Source: Mesorhizobium australicum (GTDB lineage: Bacteria > Pseudomonadota > Alphaproteobacteria > Rhizobiales > Rhizobiaceae). From it: a DNA stretch of 64,000 bases. Positions within the stretch are counted from its first letter, which is position 1, and each line of letters starts with the position of its first letter. Where the stretch lies: positions 4,841,501 through 4,905,500 of the forward strand of contig NZ_FXBL01000004.1 of the NCBI RefSeq assembly GCF_900177325.1, written 5' to 3'. Shown piece after piece: positions 38,011 through 46,581 of the stretch. The translations under genes were made by a program, and so were the position numbers. Under the pieces are notes generated by a model. The model saw nothing but the letters and a program-made list of their open reading frames with translations, made no database searches and was not told where the DNA came from.

Positions 38011-39651
38011 ATGAAGAACCCTTACGAGCAGGGTCTCGATCGCAACCAGGCGAACCACCAGCCGCTGACGCCGCTGACCTATCTGGAGCGAGCGGCGCGG
38101 ACCTATCCAGATCACGTCGCGATCATCCACGGCAGCTCGCGCACCAGCTACCGCGACTTCTGGCGCCGCTCGCTGAAGCTGGCGGACGCGCTGTCGAAAC
38201 GGGGCATCGGCAAGGGCGACACCGTGACAGTGATGCTGTCCAACACGCCGCCGATGCTCGAATGCCATTTCGGCGTGCCGATGGTGAAGGCGGTGCTTCA
38301 TTCGCTCAACACCCGCCTCGACGCGGCGATCGTCGCTTTCCAGCTCGACCACGCCGAGACGAAAATCCTGATTGTCGACCGCGAATTCTCGGCCATTGTC
38401 GCCGACGCGCTGAAGCTCGCCAAGGTGAAGCCGCTGGTCATCGACTATGACGATCCGGAATACGCCGCGGATGCTCCTTATCCGAAGGGCGACCGGATTG
38501 GTTCGATCGACTACGAAGCCTTCGTCGCTGAAGGCAGCGAGGAGTTCGCGTGGTCGATGCCCGACGACGAATGGGACTCGATTGCGCTCAACTATACGTC
38601 GGGCACCACCGGCAACCCGAAGGGCGTGGTCTACCATCATCGTGGCGCGGCGTTGATGGCTTATGCGAACACCATCCACGCCGCTATGGCCAGGCACTGC
38701 GTCTATCTCTGGACGCTGCCGATGTTCCACTGCAACGGCTGGTGCTTTCCCTGGACGCTGGCGGTGACCGCGGGCACCCATGTCTGCCTGCGCTGGGTGC
38801 GCGCCAAGGCGATGTACGACGCCATCGCCGACCATGGCGTGACGCATCTGTGCGGCGCCCCGATCGTCATGTCGACGCTGATCAACGCGCCGGATGAGCA
38901 GAAGCGCGACTTCCCGCAGACGGTGACCTTCAACACCGCCGCAGCACCGCCGCCCGAGGCCGTGCTGGCGGGCATGGCCGACGCCGGCTTCGCGGTGACG
39001 CATCTCTACGGCCTGACCGAGACCTACGGCCCGGCGGTGGTGAACGAATGGCATTCCGAATGGGACGCGCTGGACAAGAACGGCCGCGCGGCGAAGAAGG
39101 CGCGCCAGGGCGTGCGCTATGCCGCTCTCGAAGGGCTGACCGTGCTCGACCCGGAGACCATGCAGCCGACGCCCGCCGACGGCGAGACGATCGGCGAGGT
39201 CATGTTCCGCGGCAACATCGTCATGAAGGGCTACCTGAAGAACAAGGCGGCCACCGACGAGGCCTTCGAAGGCGGCTGGTTCCATTCCGGCGACCTGGGC
39301 GTGATGCATCCGGACGGCTACATCCAGCTCAAGGACCGCTCCAAGGACATCATCATCTCCGGCGGCGAGAACATCTCCTCGATCGAGGTCGAGGACGCGC
39401 TCTACAAGCACCCGGCCGTCGCCTCCTGCGGCGTCGTGGCCCGCCATGACGACAAGTGGGGCGAGGTTCCGGTGGCCTATGTCGAGCTGAAGCCGGGCAG
39501 GACGGCCACCGAAGCCGAGATCCTCGATCATTGCCGCGGCCTGCTCGCCCGGTTCAAGGTGCCGAAGGCGGTGATCTTCTCGGAGATCCCCAAGACCTCG
39601 ACCGGCAAGATCCAGAAGTTCCGGCTGCGCGATATGGCGAAAGCGGGCTGA
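38011..39651 (+). CDS. AMP-forming acyl-CoA synthetase
   Basis: A 546-residue adenylate-forming ligase that activates a carboxylic acid to an acyl-CoA. The core motifs are intact: YTSGTTGNPKGVVYHHRGAA (P-loop-like A3), YGLTETYGPAV (A5), GWFHSGDLGVMHPDGYI (A7), KDRSKDIIISGGENISS (A8) and PKTSTGKIQKFRLRD (A10, with the catalytic lysine). It looks most like medium-chain or DmdB-type enzymes (MCPA-CoA ligase-like). No dmd or beta-oxidation genes are adjacent, so the substrate is open. Confidence 0.92.
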   Translation: MKNPYEQGLDRNQANHQPLTPLTYLERAARTYPDHVAIIHGSSRTSYRDFWRRSLKLADALSKRGIGKGDTVTVMLSNTPPMLECHFGVPMVKAVLHSLNTRLDAAIVAFQLDHAETKILIVDREFSAIVADALKLAKVKPLVIDYDDPEYAADAPYPKGDRIGSIDYEAFVAEGSEEFAWSMPDDEWDSIALNYTSGTTGNPKGVVYHHRGAALMAYANTIHAAMARHCVYLWTLPMFHCNGWCFPWTLAVTAGTHVCLRWVRAKAMYDAIADHGVTHLCGAPIVMSTLINAPDEQKRDFPQTVTFNTAAAPPPEAVLAGMADAGFAVTHLYGLTETYGPAVVNEWHSEWDALDKNGRAAKKARQGVRYAALEGLTVLDPETMQPTPADGETIGEVMFRGNIVMKGYLKNKAATDEAFEGGWFHSGDLGVMHPDGYIQLKDRSKDIIISGGENISSIEVEDALYKHPAVASCGVVARHDDKWGEVPVAYVELKPGRTATEAEILDHCRGLLARFKVPKAVIFSEIPKTSTGKIQKFRLRDMAKAG

Positions 39652-39685
39652 CGCCGGCCCGCACGGGCCGGCGCCGGACGCTCGG

Positions 39686-40237
39686 TCAGGCTTCCGACGG
39701 CGCCGTCTCGCCCCAAGGGGCGAAGGCCACCGCCGCTCCGGCCAGCAGCACGACCGCCATGGCCGTGAGCAGGACCGTGTCGCCGAAGGTCGGCTTCAAC
39801 ACCATGTCGGCGACCACCACGATCATGACCGCATAGTCGAACCGCGCGACCCTGAGCATTGCCTTGCCGTCGGCCAGCGCGGCAGGGGTGATGCCGTCGC
39901 GCTCGACCATCGCCGCCACGCGCTCCGATGTCGGCTTGAAATAGAACAGCCCGATCAGGAAGGTCGCAGCGTAGCCGCCAAGACCGATGACGATCCACAG
40001 GTCGGTGAAGCCGACCCAGAACCAGCACAGGACCAGGCCGAAGAGGAGAGTCAGCATCGAGGCCGGAACCATCAGCCTTCCGCCGAGGTCCGACGACAGG
40101 CGGATCGCGCGCATGGTGCCCTCCGCATCCCCTGCCCTGACGGCGAACACGCCGTTGAGCATCATCGCAAAGCCGCCGCCGACCCAGATGAGCGCGCAGA
40201 TCACATGTCCGAATTTGACGATCGAATACCAGTCCAT
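39686..40237 (-). CDS. DUF2269 integral membrane protein
   Basis: A 183-residue protein with about five membrane segments (KFGHVICALIWVGGGFAMML, PASMLTLLFGLVLCWFWVGF, LWIVIGLGGYAATFLIGLFY, YAVMIVVVADMVL, LLTAMAVVLLAGAAVAFA). This matches the DUF2269 predicted membrane family, distantly like CopD. The first-segment His of the pattern is a plausible heme or metal ligand. Start ATG 40237; function unknown. It is isolated, with a 464-base gap upstream that holds an sRNA candidate. Confidence 0.75.
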   Translation of the reverse strand: MDWYSIVKFGHVICALIWVGGGFAMMLNGVFAVRAGDAEGTMRAIRLSSDLGGRLMVPASMLTLLFGLVLCWFWVGFTDLWIVIGLGGYAATFLIGLFYFKPTSERVAAMVERDGITPAALADGKAMLRVARFDYAVMIVVVADMVLKPTFGDTVLLTAMAVVLLAGAAVAFAPWGETAPSEA

Positions 40238-40412
40238 CTCAGCACCTTGAAAAACGTTGCATGGTCCGTCGCCGGTCATTGCCGACGCTCCGGAGCGGCG
40301 GCGACCTACCACCGGGCAGGTATCGGCCGCTTGTCGGCGCGGCGTGGGACATGGTTACGCGGGTGATACTTCGGGATGCAGCCGCAAACGTTTCGCGCAG
40401 AAACGCCGGGCG

Positions 40413-40427
40413 TTAACCGTCCATTAG
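40413..40427 (+). promoter_or_regulatory. Near-perfect CtrA box of the sRNA candidate
   Basis: TTAA-CCGTCCA-TTAG, seven of eight positions of TTAA-N7-TTAA. A TACTAT -10 lies at 40442-40447, so the box is centred about 34 bases before the predicted start (near 40453). CtrA-activated promoters place the box there. Function is inferred. Confidence 0.55.
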
Positions 40428-40452
40428 GCTTTACGGATGTTTACTATGTTCA

Positions 40453-40548
40453 TCCAGTGATCTGGATTCTTGCCGGGTGGTTGGAGCCACCCTGTTTGAC
40501 GCCTCCCTGTTAACTCCTGAGAGCCGCTTTACCGCGGCTCTTTTTTTG
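40453..40548 (+). ncRNA. Probable trans-acting small RNA with three hairpins
   Basis: Between DUF2269 and rcdA there is no ORF, but an about 95-base transcript unit is visible. Hairpin 1 is ATCCAG-TGAT-CTGGAT (40452-40467). Hairpin 2 is GGGTGG-TTGGAG-CCACCC (40475-40492). A single-stranded stretch contains CCTCCC and CTCCT, complementary to ribosome-binding sites. A strong terminator AGAGCCGC / GCGGCTCT (40520-40541) is followed by seven Ts. Size and architecture resemble rhizobial anti-SD sRNAs such as EcpR1 of Sinorhizobium, but I cannot confirm homology from memory. A CtrA-type box sits in the promoter position. Confidence 0.65.
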
Positions 40549-40563
40549 CCGCCCGAACGCGCG

Positions 40564-40578
40564 TTAACCGTTTGTTAA
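40564..40578. promoter_or_regulatory. Perfect CtrA box upstream of rcdA
   Basis: TTAA-CCGTTTG-TTAA is an exact CtrA consensus, 124 bases upstream of the rcdA ATG and just after the sRNA terminator. Only a few such exact matches are expected by chance in GC-rich DNA. It suggests rcdA is controlled by the regulator whose degradation it promotes. Confidence 0.6.
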
Positions 40579-40701
40579 ACATGCGCTTGCGTTCGCGACG
40601 CGGCCGGAGCATCCTCCGCCCGCGGTGCCGTATAGGGGTGGGTACGCGGATCCTGACGCTGAGTCGGAGGGTCCCGTCAGGGTGTGCAGGGGTTCGTAAC
40701 G

Positions 40702-41232
40702 ATGAATGACGCTGGCGCGGAGGGGGCCAAGACCATAAGGCTCGCAGAGCGCAGGATTTTCTCGCCGTCCTTCAAGCCGCTCTACAATGAAGGCATGGGG
40801 TTGGTCGAACAGGCGGCCGAATATCTCGACGGCCAGGGCCGGGTCGAGGCGAAGCGCCTGTCGCGCATCGCCGCGACGCTCTATGCCGCCGAATCGATGC
40901 GGCTCACCACCCGCCTGATGCAGATCGCCTCCTGGCTGCTGCTGCAGCGCGCGGCCAATTCCGGCGAGATGACGCGCGATCAGGTCGCCTCGGAGAAATC
41001 CAAGGTGCGGCTGGACACGGCCTCTGCCCAGGACAATGCGCCGGGCTGGCCCGAGCTTCCGGGCGATTTCGTCGCGCTCGTCCATCGCTCGCTGAAGCTC
41101 CAGTCGCTCATCCGCCGCATGGACGAGGAGATCTACGGCGCACCCGCGGCCGTGATCGCACAGCCGCCGCGCACATCGAATCCGGTCTCCGACCAGATCA
41201 TGCTCCTGAACACGGCTTTCGCACGCGGCTGA
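40702..41232 (+). CDS. rcdA: DUF1465 protein, RcdA (regulator of CtrA degradation)
   Basis: A 176-residue cytosolic protein. The family core is RIFSPSFKPLYNEGMGLVEQAAEYLDGQ-type sequence (FKPLYNEGMGLVEQAAEYL), then LSRIAATLYAAESMRLTTRL, LLLQRAANSGEMTRDQVA and SLKLQSLIRRMDEEIYG. In Caulobacter, RcdA is an adaptor that helps ClpXP degrade the cell-cycle regulator CtrA and others. ATG 40702 is used; a GTG-like extension of six codons upstream is possible. A perfect CtrA box lies upstream. Single gene; the next gene is convergent. Confidence 0.9.
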   Translation: MNDAGAEGAKTIRLAERRIFSPSFKPLYNEGMGLVEQAAEYLDGQGRVEAKRLSRIAATLYAAESMRLTTRLMQIASWLLLQRAANSGEMTRDQVASEKSKVRLDTASAQDNAPGWPELPGDFVALVHRSLKLQSLIRRMDEEIYGAPAAVIAQPPRTSNPVSDQIMLLNTAFARG

Positions 41233-41236
41233 ACGG

Positions 41237-41998
41237 TCAAAGCCCGGCAGCGGACGCGATGTCCGACCACGGCAGCGCCAGGAACGCAGACAGAACCACC
41301 AGCGACAGCGTAATCTGCCTGTAGTGCGCATCACTCGTACGGCCGTGCGCGGCCCAGCCGGCAAGCAGCCCGGCAAAATAGACCGGCGTAGCGCCCAATG
41401 CGATGGCGACGACGGGAGCCTCGAACAGGCCGGACGTCCACGCGGTCGCGAAGGACATCAGTTCCGAAATGAAGAATAGCGACAGAAGGTTGGAGCGAAT
41501 GATCGCCGACGGCAAAGGCGACGCCAGCCAGTAGACCAGCACTGGCGGACCCGGAATCTGGGCGATCCCGGACAGCACGCCGGCCATCGCGCCGACGCCG
41601 AAAGACTTTGGCGGGGTGCGCTCGCCCCGATATCGCCAGCCGCGCCACAAGGCCACGGCGCACAGAAGGATTGCGATGCAGATGAACCATCGCAGGACAA
41701 CCGGGTCGGCGATGGTCAGGATGAAGACCCCCGCCGGGATGAACAGCATCAGCCCCGCGACTGCCGGCAGCACGTCGCGCCAGACGGCTATCCGCAGGGC
41801 TGGGATCGTGACCGGGATCGTCGGCAGGGAATCGATGATGACGAGAATCACGAATGCGGCTTTTGGTCCGTAGAGAGCTCCCGCGACCGGCGCGACGATG
41901 AGGCCGGTGCCGAAGCCTGACAGACCGCGGGCGAAGCCGGCGACGAGCACCGTCACGGCGAGGATCAGAAACAGGCCGTCGAACGATGGCAATTGCAT
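41237..41998 (-). CDS. TauE/SafE (TSUP) family anion exporter, second copy
   Basis: A 253-residue inner-membrane protein with about eight hydrophobic segments. The TSUP half-motifs are GFARGLSGFGTGLIVAPVAG near the N-terminus and GVLSGIAQIPGPPVLVYWLA mid-protein. The first ATG that begins the family (MQLPSFDGLFLILA) is at 41998. It is not closely similar to the TSUP gene at 37.2 kb, so the two are not a recent duplication. Substrate unknown. Confidence 0.88.
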   Translation of the reverse strand: MQLPSFDGLFLILAVTVLVAGFARGLSGFGTGLIVAPVAGALYGPKAAFVILVIIDSLPTIPVTIPALRIAVWRDVLPAVAGLMLFIPAGVFILTIADPVVLRWFICIAILLCAVALWRGWRYRGERTPPKSFGVGAMAGVLSGIAQIPGPPVLVYWLASPLPSAIIRSNLLSLFFISELMSFATAWTSGLFEAPVVAIALGATPVYFAGLLAGWAAHGRTSDAHYRQITLSLVVLSAFLALPWSDIASAAGL

Positions 41999-42144
41999 GG
42001 GCACCTCTCGCTGCACGCAACCTGTAGACGGCCCGCGCGCAAGACGCACGCGCCACCTCGCCGAAGTCCTTTGACACAGACAGATGTTTCCCGTTTGTTC
42101 ACTTTCCGCTGGCATGACGTCCCCACAGCGGTAAGGATGGATGC

Positions 42145-42654
42145 ATGGCAGAGGCGATTCGTATCATCGGGCTTGACCCCGGGCTTCGACGCACCGGATG
42201 GGGCGTCGTCGAGAGCCAGGGAAATGCGCTGCGTTTCGTCGCCTCCGGCACCGTCACGTCCGACGACAGGGAAGACCTGGCTGCCCGGCTGTGCCAGCTC
42301 CATGACGGCATCTACGCGATCATCGGCCAGTATGCGCCCGAGGAAGCCGCGGTCGAGCAGACCTTCGTCAACGCCAATCCCGCTTCGACGCTGAAGCTCG
42401 GCCAGGCGCGGGGCATCGCCATGCTGGTGCCGGCGCGCGCCGGGCTGCGAGTGGCCGAATACGCGCCCAACGCGGTCAAGAAATCGGTGATCGGCGTCGG
42501 ACATGGCGACAAGGCGCAGATCCGCATGATGGTGCGCGTGCTGCTGCCCAAGGCGACGTTCGAGAGCGACGACGCCGCCGACGCGTTGGCGATCGCGATC
42601 TGCCACGCGCATCACCGCCAGAGCGCCGCCTATCGCATCGCAGCCTTGACCTGA
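42145..42654 (+). CDS. ruvC: Holliday-junction resolvase RuvC
   Basis: RuvC cleaves Holliday junctions after RuvAB branch migration. The 169-residue protein starts [20 protein letters not shown] (first catalytic aspartate). It has [22 protein letters not shown] (catalytic glutamate) and ends with [18 protein letters not shown], the final aspartates. It is complete. In relatives ruvC-ruvA-ruvB are adjacent; here a symporter gene on the opposite strand separates ruvC from ruvA. Confidence 0.96.
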   Translation: MAEAIRIIGLDPGLRRTGWGVVESQGNALRFVASGTVTSDDREDLAARLCQLHDGIYAIIGQYAPEEAAVEQTFVNANPASTLKLGQARGIAMLVPARAGLRVAEYAPNAVKKSVIGVGHGDKAQIRMMVRVLLPKATFESDDAADALAIAICHAHHRQSAAYRIAALT

Positions 42655-42661
42655 GGTGACG

Positions 42662-43549
42662 TCAGTCCGGCGACCGCTTGGCCGCAACCGCCTGACGCCG
42701 GTTCACCACCCAGACCAGCACGCCACTGGTGATGTAAGCAAGCAGCCCGTAGGCGGCGGGCGGTATGGCCATCTCGGGATTGTTGAGCATCTGCTCCGAG
42801 AGGGCGATCGCGATCACCAGCGCGGCATTGTGCACGCCGATCGACATGGCCAGGGCGATTGCCTGGCGATACTCGATCCGGAACAGCCGCGGGACGAGAT
42901 AGCCGACTGCCAGGCTCATCAGGTTGAAAGGCAGGACCACGGTGAGGATCGTGACGCCCCAGGTCACGACGAGCCCCCACTGGCTGACCAGCGCGAAGAT
43001 GACGATGGCTGCGAGGAACAGCGTCGCAAGCAACTTGACCGGGCGATCGAGGCGCCGTGCGAGGACCGGGTAGCGGCTCTGGACAAGCACGCCGATCATG
43101 GCTGGAACCACCGCGATGACGAAGATCTGCGCCACCAGGCTCAGTTCCAGATATACCGCCGACGCTTCGCCATAGAACCGGGCGAGCGCGAAGTTGGCAA
43201 TGAACGGCACCATGACGATGGACAGGACGGACGTCAGGGCGGTCAAGGTGATGCTGAGCGCCACGTCGCCTCGCGCGAGATGCGTGTAGAGCGTCGCGGA
43301 CGTGCCGCCGGGACTGGCGGCCAGCAGCATCATTCCCACCGCGATCGCCGGCGGAAGTCCGGATGCGTAGGTCAGGCCGTAGCAGATGATCGGCAGGATG
43401 ATGATCTGGCAGAACAGTCCGATCAGCACCGCCTGCGGCTGCTGCAGGACGCGGCGAAAATCGTCGAGCTTGAGCGACAGCCCCAAGCCCAGCATGACGA
43501 TGCACAGGACCACCGGCAACCCGATGCTCAATGCCGCGCTTGATTGCAT
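42662..43549 (-). CDS. Bile acid:sodium symporter family protein
   Basis: A 295-residue inner-membrane protein with about ten hydrophobic segments. [21 protein letters not shown], close to the NCPGGxxSN motif, together with [20 protein letters not shown] and VPAMIGVLV marks the BASS (SBF/Mrp-type) family. Members move bile acids in animals and pantoate, pyruvate or other organic acids in bacteria. ATG 43549 has GAGGA with about seven bases of spacing; the ATG six bases earlier would have no spacing. It lies between ruvC and ruvA on the opposite strand. Confidence 0.9.
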   Translation of the reverse strand: MQSSAALSIGLPVVLCIVMLGLGLSLKLDDFRRVLQQPQAVLIGLFCQIIILPIICYGLTYASGLPPAIAVGMMLLAASPGGTSATLYTHLARGDVALSITLTALTSVLSIVMVPFIANFALARFYGEASAVYLELSLVAQIFVIAVVPAMIGVLVQSRYPVLARRLDRPVKLLATLFLAAIVIFALVSQWGLVVTWGVTILTVVLPFNLMSLAVGYLVPRLFRIEYRQAIALAMSIGVHNAALVIAIALSEQMLNNPEMAIPPAAYGLLAYITSGVLVWVVNRRQAVAAKRSPD

Positions 43550-43719
43550 GTTCATTCCTCGAGAATCCGCAACACAGTAGCACCCACTTGTTGAGAAACC
43601 CTCTCTCGAGCAAGCGGTCTCCGATGACCGCGTTCTTGACTTGTTCCAGGCCTCGTGCAAGGCGATGGGGGACCCCGCCGGTGGCGGAATCGTCCATGCG
43701 AGAATCAGGAGCACCTGAC

Positions 43720-44340
43720 GTGATCGGCAAGCTCAAGGGCGTGGTGGACGAGATCGGCGAGGACCACTGCATCGTCGACGTGCACGGCGTCGGCTACGTC
43801 GCCTACTGCTCGACCCGCACGCTGGCCGCGCTCCCCTCTCCAGGGGAGGCGGTCATCCTGCACATCGAGACCTATGTACGCGAGGACATGATCCGGCTCT
43901 ACGGGTTCGGTTCGGCATTGGAACGCGAATGGTTCCTGCTGCTGCTCAGCAACGTGCAGGGCGTCGGCGCCAAGGTGGCGCTGGCGATCCTGTCGACGCT
44001 GTCGCCCTCCGACCTCGCCAATGCGATCGCGCTGAAGGACATCGCGATGGTCTCGCGCGCGCCGGGCGTCGGCAAGAAGGTCGCCGAGCGCATCGTCATC
44101 GAACTGAAGAACAAGGCGCCCGCCTTCTCCGGCGCGCCGAGCGGCACGATCGGCCTGATGCAGGAGCTCGGCGAAGGGGTTGCAGCGGCACCGGTCGCTG
44201 ACGCCGTCTCGGCGCTGGTCAACCTCGGCTACTCGCGCGACGTGGCCGCGACGGCCGTGGCGAACGCGGTCAAGTCCGCCGGCGAGGGAGCGGATTCGGC
44301 CAAGCTGATCCGGCTCGGGCTGAAGGAATTGGCGCGATAG
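43720..44340 (+). CDS. ruvA: Holliday-junction branch-migration protein RuvA
   Basis: RuvA binds four-way junctions and loads RuvB. The GTG start at 43720 has AGGAG nine bases upstream and gives [26 protein letters not shown]; a fusion to the upstream open frame is not supported. The 206-residue protein has the tetramer core ([20 protein letters not shown]), the two HhH motifs ([22 protein letters not shown]) and the C-terminal RuvB-binding domain ([16 protein letters not shown]). It is separated from ruvC by the symporter gene and from ruvB by a toxin-antitoxin pair. Confidence 0.96.
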   Translation: MIGKLKGVVDEIGEDHCIVDVHGVGYVAYCSTRTLAALPSPGEAVILHIETYVREDMIRLYGFGSALEREWFLLLLSNVQGVGAKVALAILSTLSPSDLANAIALKDIAMVSRAPGVGKKVAERIVIELKNKAPAFSGAPSGTIGLMQELGEGVAAAPVADAVSALVNLGYSRDVAATAVANAVKSAGEGADSAKLIRLGLKELAR

Positions 44341-44357
44341 GATTGTTATGGATCGTG

Positions 44358-44385
44358 CTCCTTACTACTCTACACGAGTAAGGAG
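44358..44385. promoter_or_regulatory. Inverted repeat, probable operator of the AbrB-type antitoxin
   Basis: CTCCTTACT and AGTAAGGAG form a perfect 9-bp inverted repeat with a 10-base spacer, in the 64-base gap between ruvA and the antitoxin start. SpoVT/AbrB-type antitoxins repress their own genes at such sites. If real, it is a second control point inside the ruv operon. Confidence 0.6.
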
Positions 44386-44404
44386 AATTGGTTGGAGTCG
44401 GACC

Positions 44405-44698
44405 ATGGGATTTATTGCTACCATGTCCTCGAAAGGACAGCTCACGATCCCGAAGGACGTTCGCGACGAGCTGAAGCTCGCGACGGGCACGCAGCTCTAT
44501 ATCTCGGTTCGAGATGGCGAACTGGTCGCGCGGCCGAAGAACAGGAACATCGCCGATCTCGCCGGCATATTGGGCACGCCGACCGTCGGCGCGGGCGCCG
44601 CGATCGAGGACTTAGATGAGGCGATCGGGGAAGCTCTGGCCGAGGATGACAAACGGATCGTTCGGGAGTGGAACGATCTCCACGGGAAGAAGACGTGA
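44405..44698 (+). CDS. AbrB/MazE/SpoVT-type antitoxin
   Basis: A 97-residue protein with the swapped-hairpin AbrB domain in the first 45 residues (ATMSSKGQLTIPKDVRDELK, TQLYISVRDGELVARPK), followed by an acidic helical C-terminus that wraps the toxin (DLDEAIGEALAEDDKRIVRE). This is the antitoxin type most often paired with VapC toxins. ATG 44405 is used. Its TGA overlaps the toxin GTG (GTGA). It lies between ruvA and ruvB on the same strand. Confidence 0.9.
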   Translation: MGFIATMSSKGQLTIPKDVRDELKLATGTQLYISVRDGELVARPKNRNIADLAGILGTPTVGAGAAIEDLDEAIGEALAEDDKRIVREWNDLHGKKT

Positions 44699-45087
44699 AG
44701 GCGCTGGACACCAACATACTCCTTCGCTTCGTCATGCGCGACGACGAGAACCAGTTTGCAAAGGCGAGCGGCTTCCTCGGCTCACGAACCCCGGAGGATC
44801 CCGCCTTCATCAGCCTGATCGTCCTGGTGGAATTCGTGTGGACGCTGCGCCAGCGCTACGGCCGCAGCCGAAGCGAAATTCTCTCGCTCGTGACGACGCT
44901 GCTCGAGACGAGGGAGCTGGCGTTCGAGGATGAAGACGAGCTGTCGACGATAATTGCCGATGCGGATCGCGGCGAGCTTGCCGATCATCTGATCTCCTAT
45001 TGCGCCCGACGCGCCGGCTGCTCTGCGACGGTCACCTTCGACACACGTGCCGCAAAGGCGGTCCCCGCCATGGAACTCCTCGCATGA
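44695..45087 (+). CDS. VapC-type PIN-domain toxin
   Basis: A 130-residue PIN-domain ribonuclease. Starting at GTG 44695 the protein reads [16 protein letters not shown], with acidic residues D5, E46 (VLVEFVW), D97 (LADHLISY) and D116 (TFDTRAA) in the catalytic positions, so it looks active. Its start overlaps the antitoxin stop. Its own stop overlaps the ruvB start (ATGA), so ruvB translation may be coupled to it. The RNA target is unknown. Confidence 0.9.
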   Translation: MKALDTNILLRFVMRDDENQFAKASGFLGSRTPEDPAFISLIVLVEFVWTLRQRYGRSRSEILSLVTTLLETRELAFEDEDELSTIIADADRGELADHLISYCARRAGCSATVTFDTRAAKAVPAMELLA

Positions 45088-46118
45088 CCCTCTCCCCCCG
45101 CCTCGTCTCGGGCGACAAACGCGGTGAGGACGCGGACGGGACGCTGCGGCCGCAGACGCTCGACGAGTTCGTCGGCCAAGCGGCGGCGCGCGCCAATCTC
45201 AAGGTGTTCGTGGAGGCCGCCAAGGGGCGCGGCGAGGCGCTGGACCATGTGCTCTTCGTCGGGCCGCCGGGGCTCGGCAAGACGACGCTGGCGCAGATCA
45301 TGGCGCGCGAGATGGGCGTCAACTTCCGCTCGACATCCGGCCCCGTGATCGCCAAGGCGGGCGACCTCGCGGCGCTGCTGACCAATCTGGAGGACCGCGA
45401 CGTCCTGTTCATCGACGAGATCCACCGGCTGAACCCGGCGGTGGAGGAGATCCTCTATCCGGCGATGGAGGACTACCAGCTCGACCTGATCATCGGCGAG
45501 GGCCCGGCGGCGCGCTCGGTGAAGATCGACCTGGCGAAGTTCACGCTGGTCGCGGCGACGACGCGCCTCGGCCTGATCACCAATCCGCTGCGCGACCGGT
45601 TCGGCATCCCGGTCCGGCTCAACTTCTATACGGTCGAGGAGCTGGAGCTGATCGTGCGGCGTGGGGCGCGCATCCTCGGCCTGCCGATGAGCGACGACGG
45701 CGCGCTGGAGATCGCCAGACGCGCCCGCGGCACGCCGCGCATCGCAGGCCGGCTCTTGAGGCGCGTCCGAGATTTCGCCACGGTGGCCGGCTCCGGCGAG
45801 GTGACGCGGCGGATCGCCGACGAGGCGCTGACGCGGCTCGAAGTGGACAGCCTCGGCCTCGACGCGCTCGACCGGCGCTATCTCTCGATGATCGCCCGCA
45901 ATTTCGGCGGCGGGCCGGTGGGCGTCGAGACGATCGCCGCGGGGCTGTCCGAGCCGCGCGATGCGATCGAGGACATCATCGAGCCCTATCTGATCCAGCA
46001 GGGCTTCCTCCAGCGCACCCCGCGCGGACGGGTGCTGACCGCGATCGCCTGGCGGCATCTGGGACTGGAGGCGCCGCGGGAGACGTTTGTCCAGTCGACG
46101 CTGTTCGAGGACGAGTGA
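45084..46118 (+). CDS. ruvB: Holliday-junction branch-migration ATPase RuvB
   Basis: RuvB is the AAA+ motor that drives branch migration. The 344-residue protein has Walker [13 protein letters not shown], Walker [10 protein letters not shown], sensor/arginine-finger region and the C-terminal winged-helix domain ([29 protein letters not shown]). ATG 45084 overlaps the toxin stop (ATGA), a translational-coupling layout. Earlier in-frame extension lies inside the toxin gene and lacks RuvB similarity. The next gene starts in the overlap of the ruvB stop. Confidence 0.96.
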   Translation: MTLSPRLVSGDKRGEDADGTLRPQTLDEFVGQAAARANLKVFVEAAKGRGEALDHVLFVGPPGLGKTTLAQIMAREMGVNFRSTSGPVIAKAGDLAALLTNLEDRDVLFIDEIHRLNPAVEEILYPAMEDYQLDLIIGEGPAARSVKIDLAKFTLVAATTRLGLITNPLRDRFGIPVRLNFYTVEELELIVRRGARILGLPMSDDGALEIARRARGTPRIAGRLLRRVRDFATVAGSGEVTRRIADEALTRLEVDSLGLDALDRRYLSMIARNFGGGPVGVETIAAGLSEPRDAIEDIIEPYLIQQGFLQRTPRGRVLTAIAWRHLGLEAPRETFVQSTLFEDE

Positions 46119-46528
46119 TGGGGTTTCGACGGATCCTGTTGCTGAGCGCAACCGGACTTGCGATCGCCGTCCTATCAGCAGTTATCTGGATGACCGCCCG
46201 TCCGGAGCTTCTCGCAAACTCTCTCACTCAGCGGATAATGTCTCAGTCGACCGTCTGGGGAACGCCAGTGCCGTTGACGCCCGAGCCGCTTCAGAACCAC
46301 GCCGATCGACAGAGCGTCGAACGTTCGATTTTGAAGGCCGGATTCGAGCGGGCGACCGAGACGACTGCCTGGCGCTACCGCAGCGAGATCGAGCTCGGAA
46401 AGGACGTCTACGTTCGCGAAGCCGACCGCTTTCCCTGCCAGATCAAGCACTACGTCGTCGTAGCGTTCGACTCCGCTGATAGCTTGGCGGAAGCAACCGG
46501 CTTCGAGCACGAGCACGGCTGCCTGTAG
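46118..46528 (+). CDS. Hypothetical membrane-anchored protein after ruvB
   Basis: A 136-residue protein of unknown function. It has one N-terminal hydrophobic segment (RRILLLSATGLAIAVLSAVIW), consistent with a signal anchor, followed by about 105 soluble residues including WRYRSEIELGKDVYVREADRF and a C-terminal single cysteine. The ATG overlaps the ruvB stop (TGATG), so it is probably co-transcribed. A GTG start three bases earlier is possible. I recognise no domain. The base composition is slightly more AT-rich than ruvB. Confidence 0.65.
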   Translation: MGFRRILLLSATGLAIAVLSAVIWMTARPELLANSLTQRIMSQSTVWGTPVPLTPEPLQNHADRQSVERSILKAGFERATETTAWRYRSEIELGKDVYVREADRFPCQIKHYVVVAFDSADSLAEATGFEHEHGCL

Positions 46529-46581
46529 CGCTATTAGCCCTCCTCGCCGCCAGACAAACTTGGACCCGGAAAAGACCGTTC

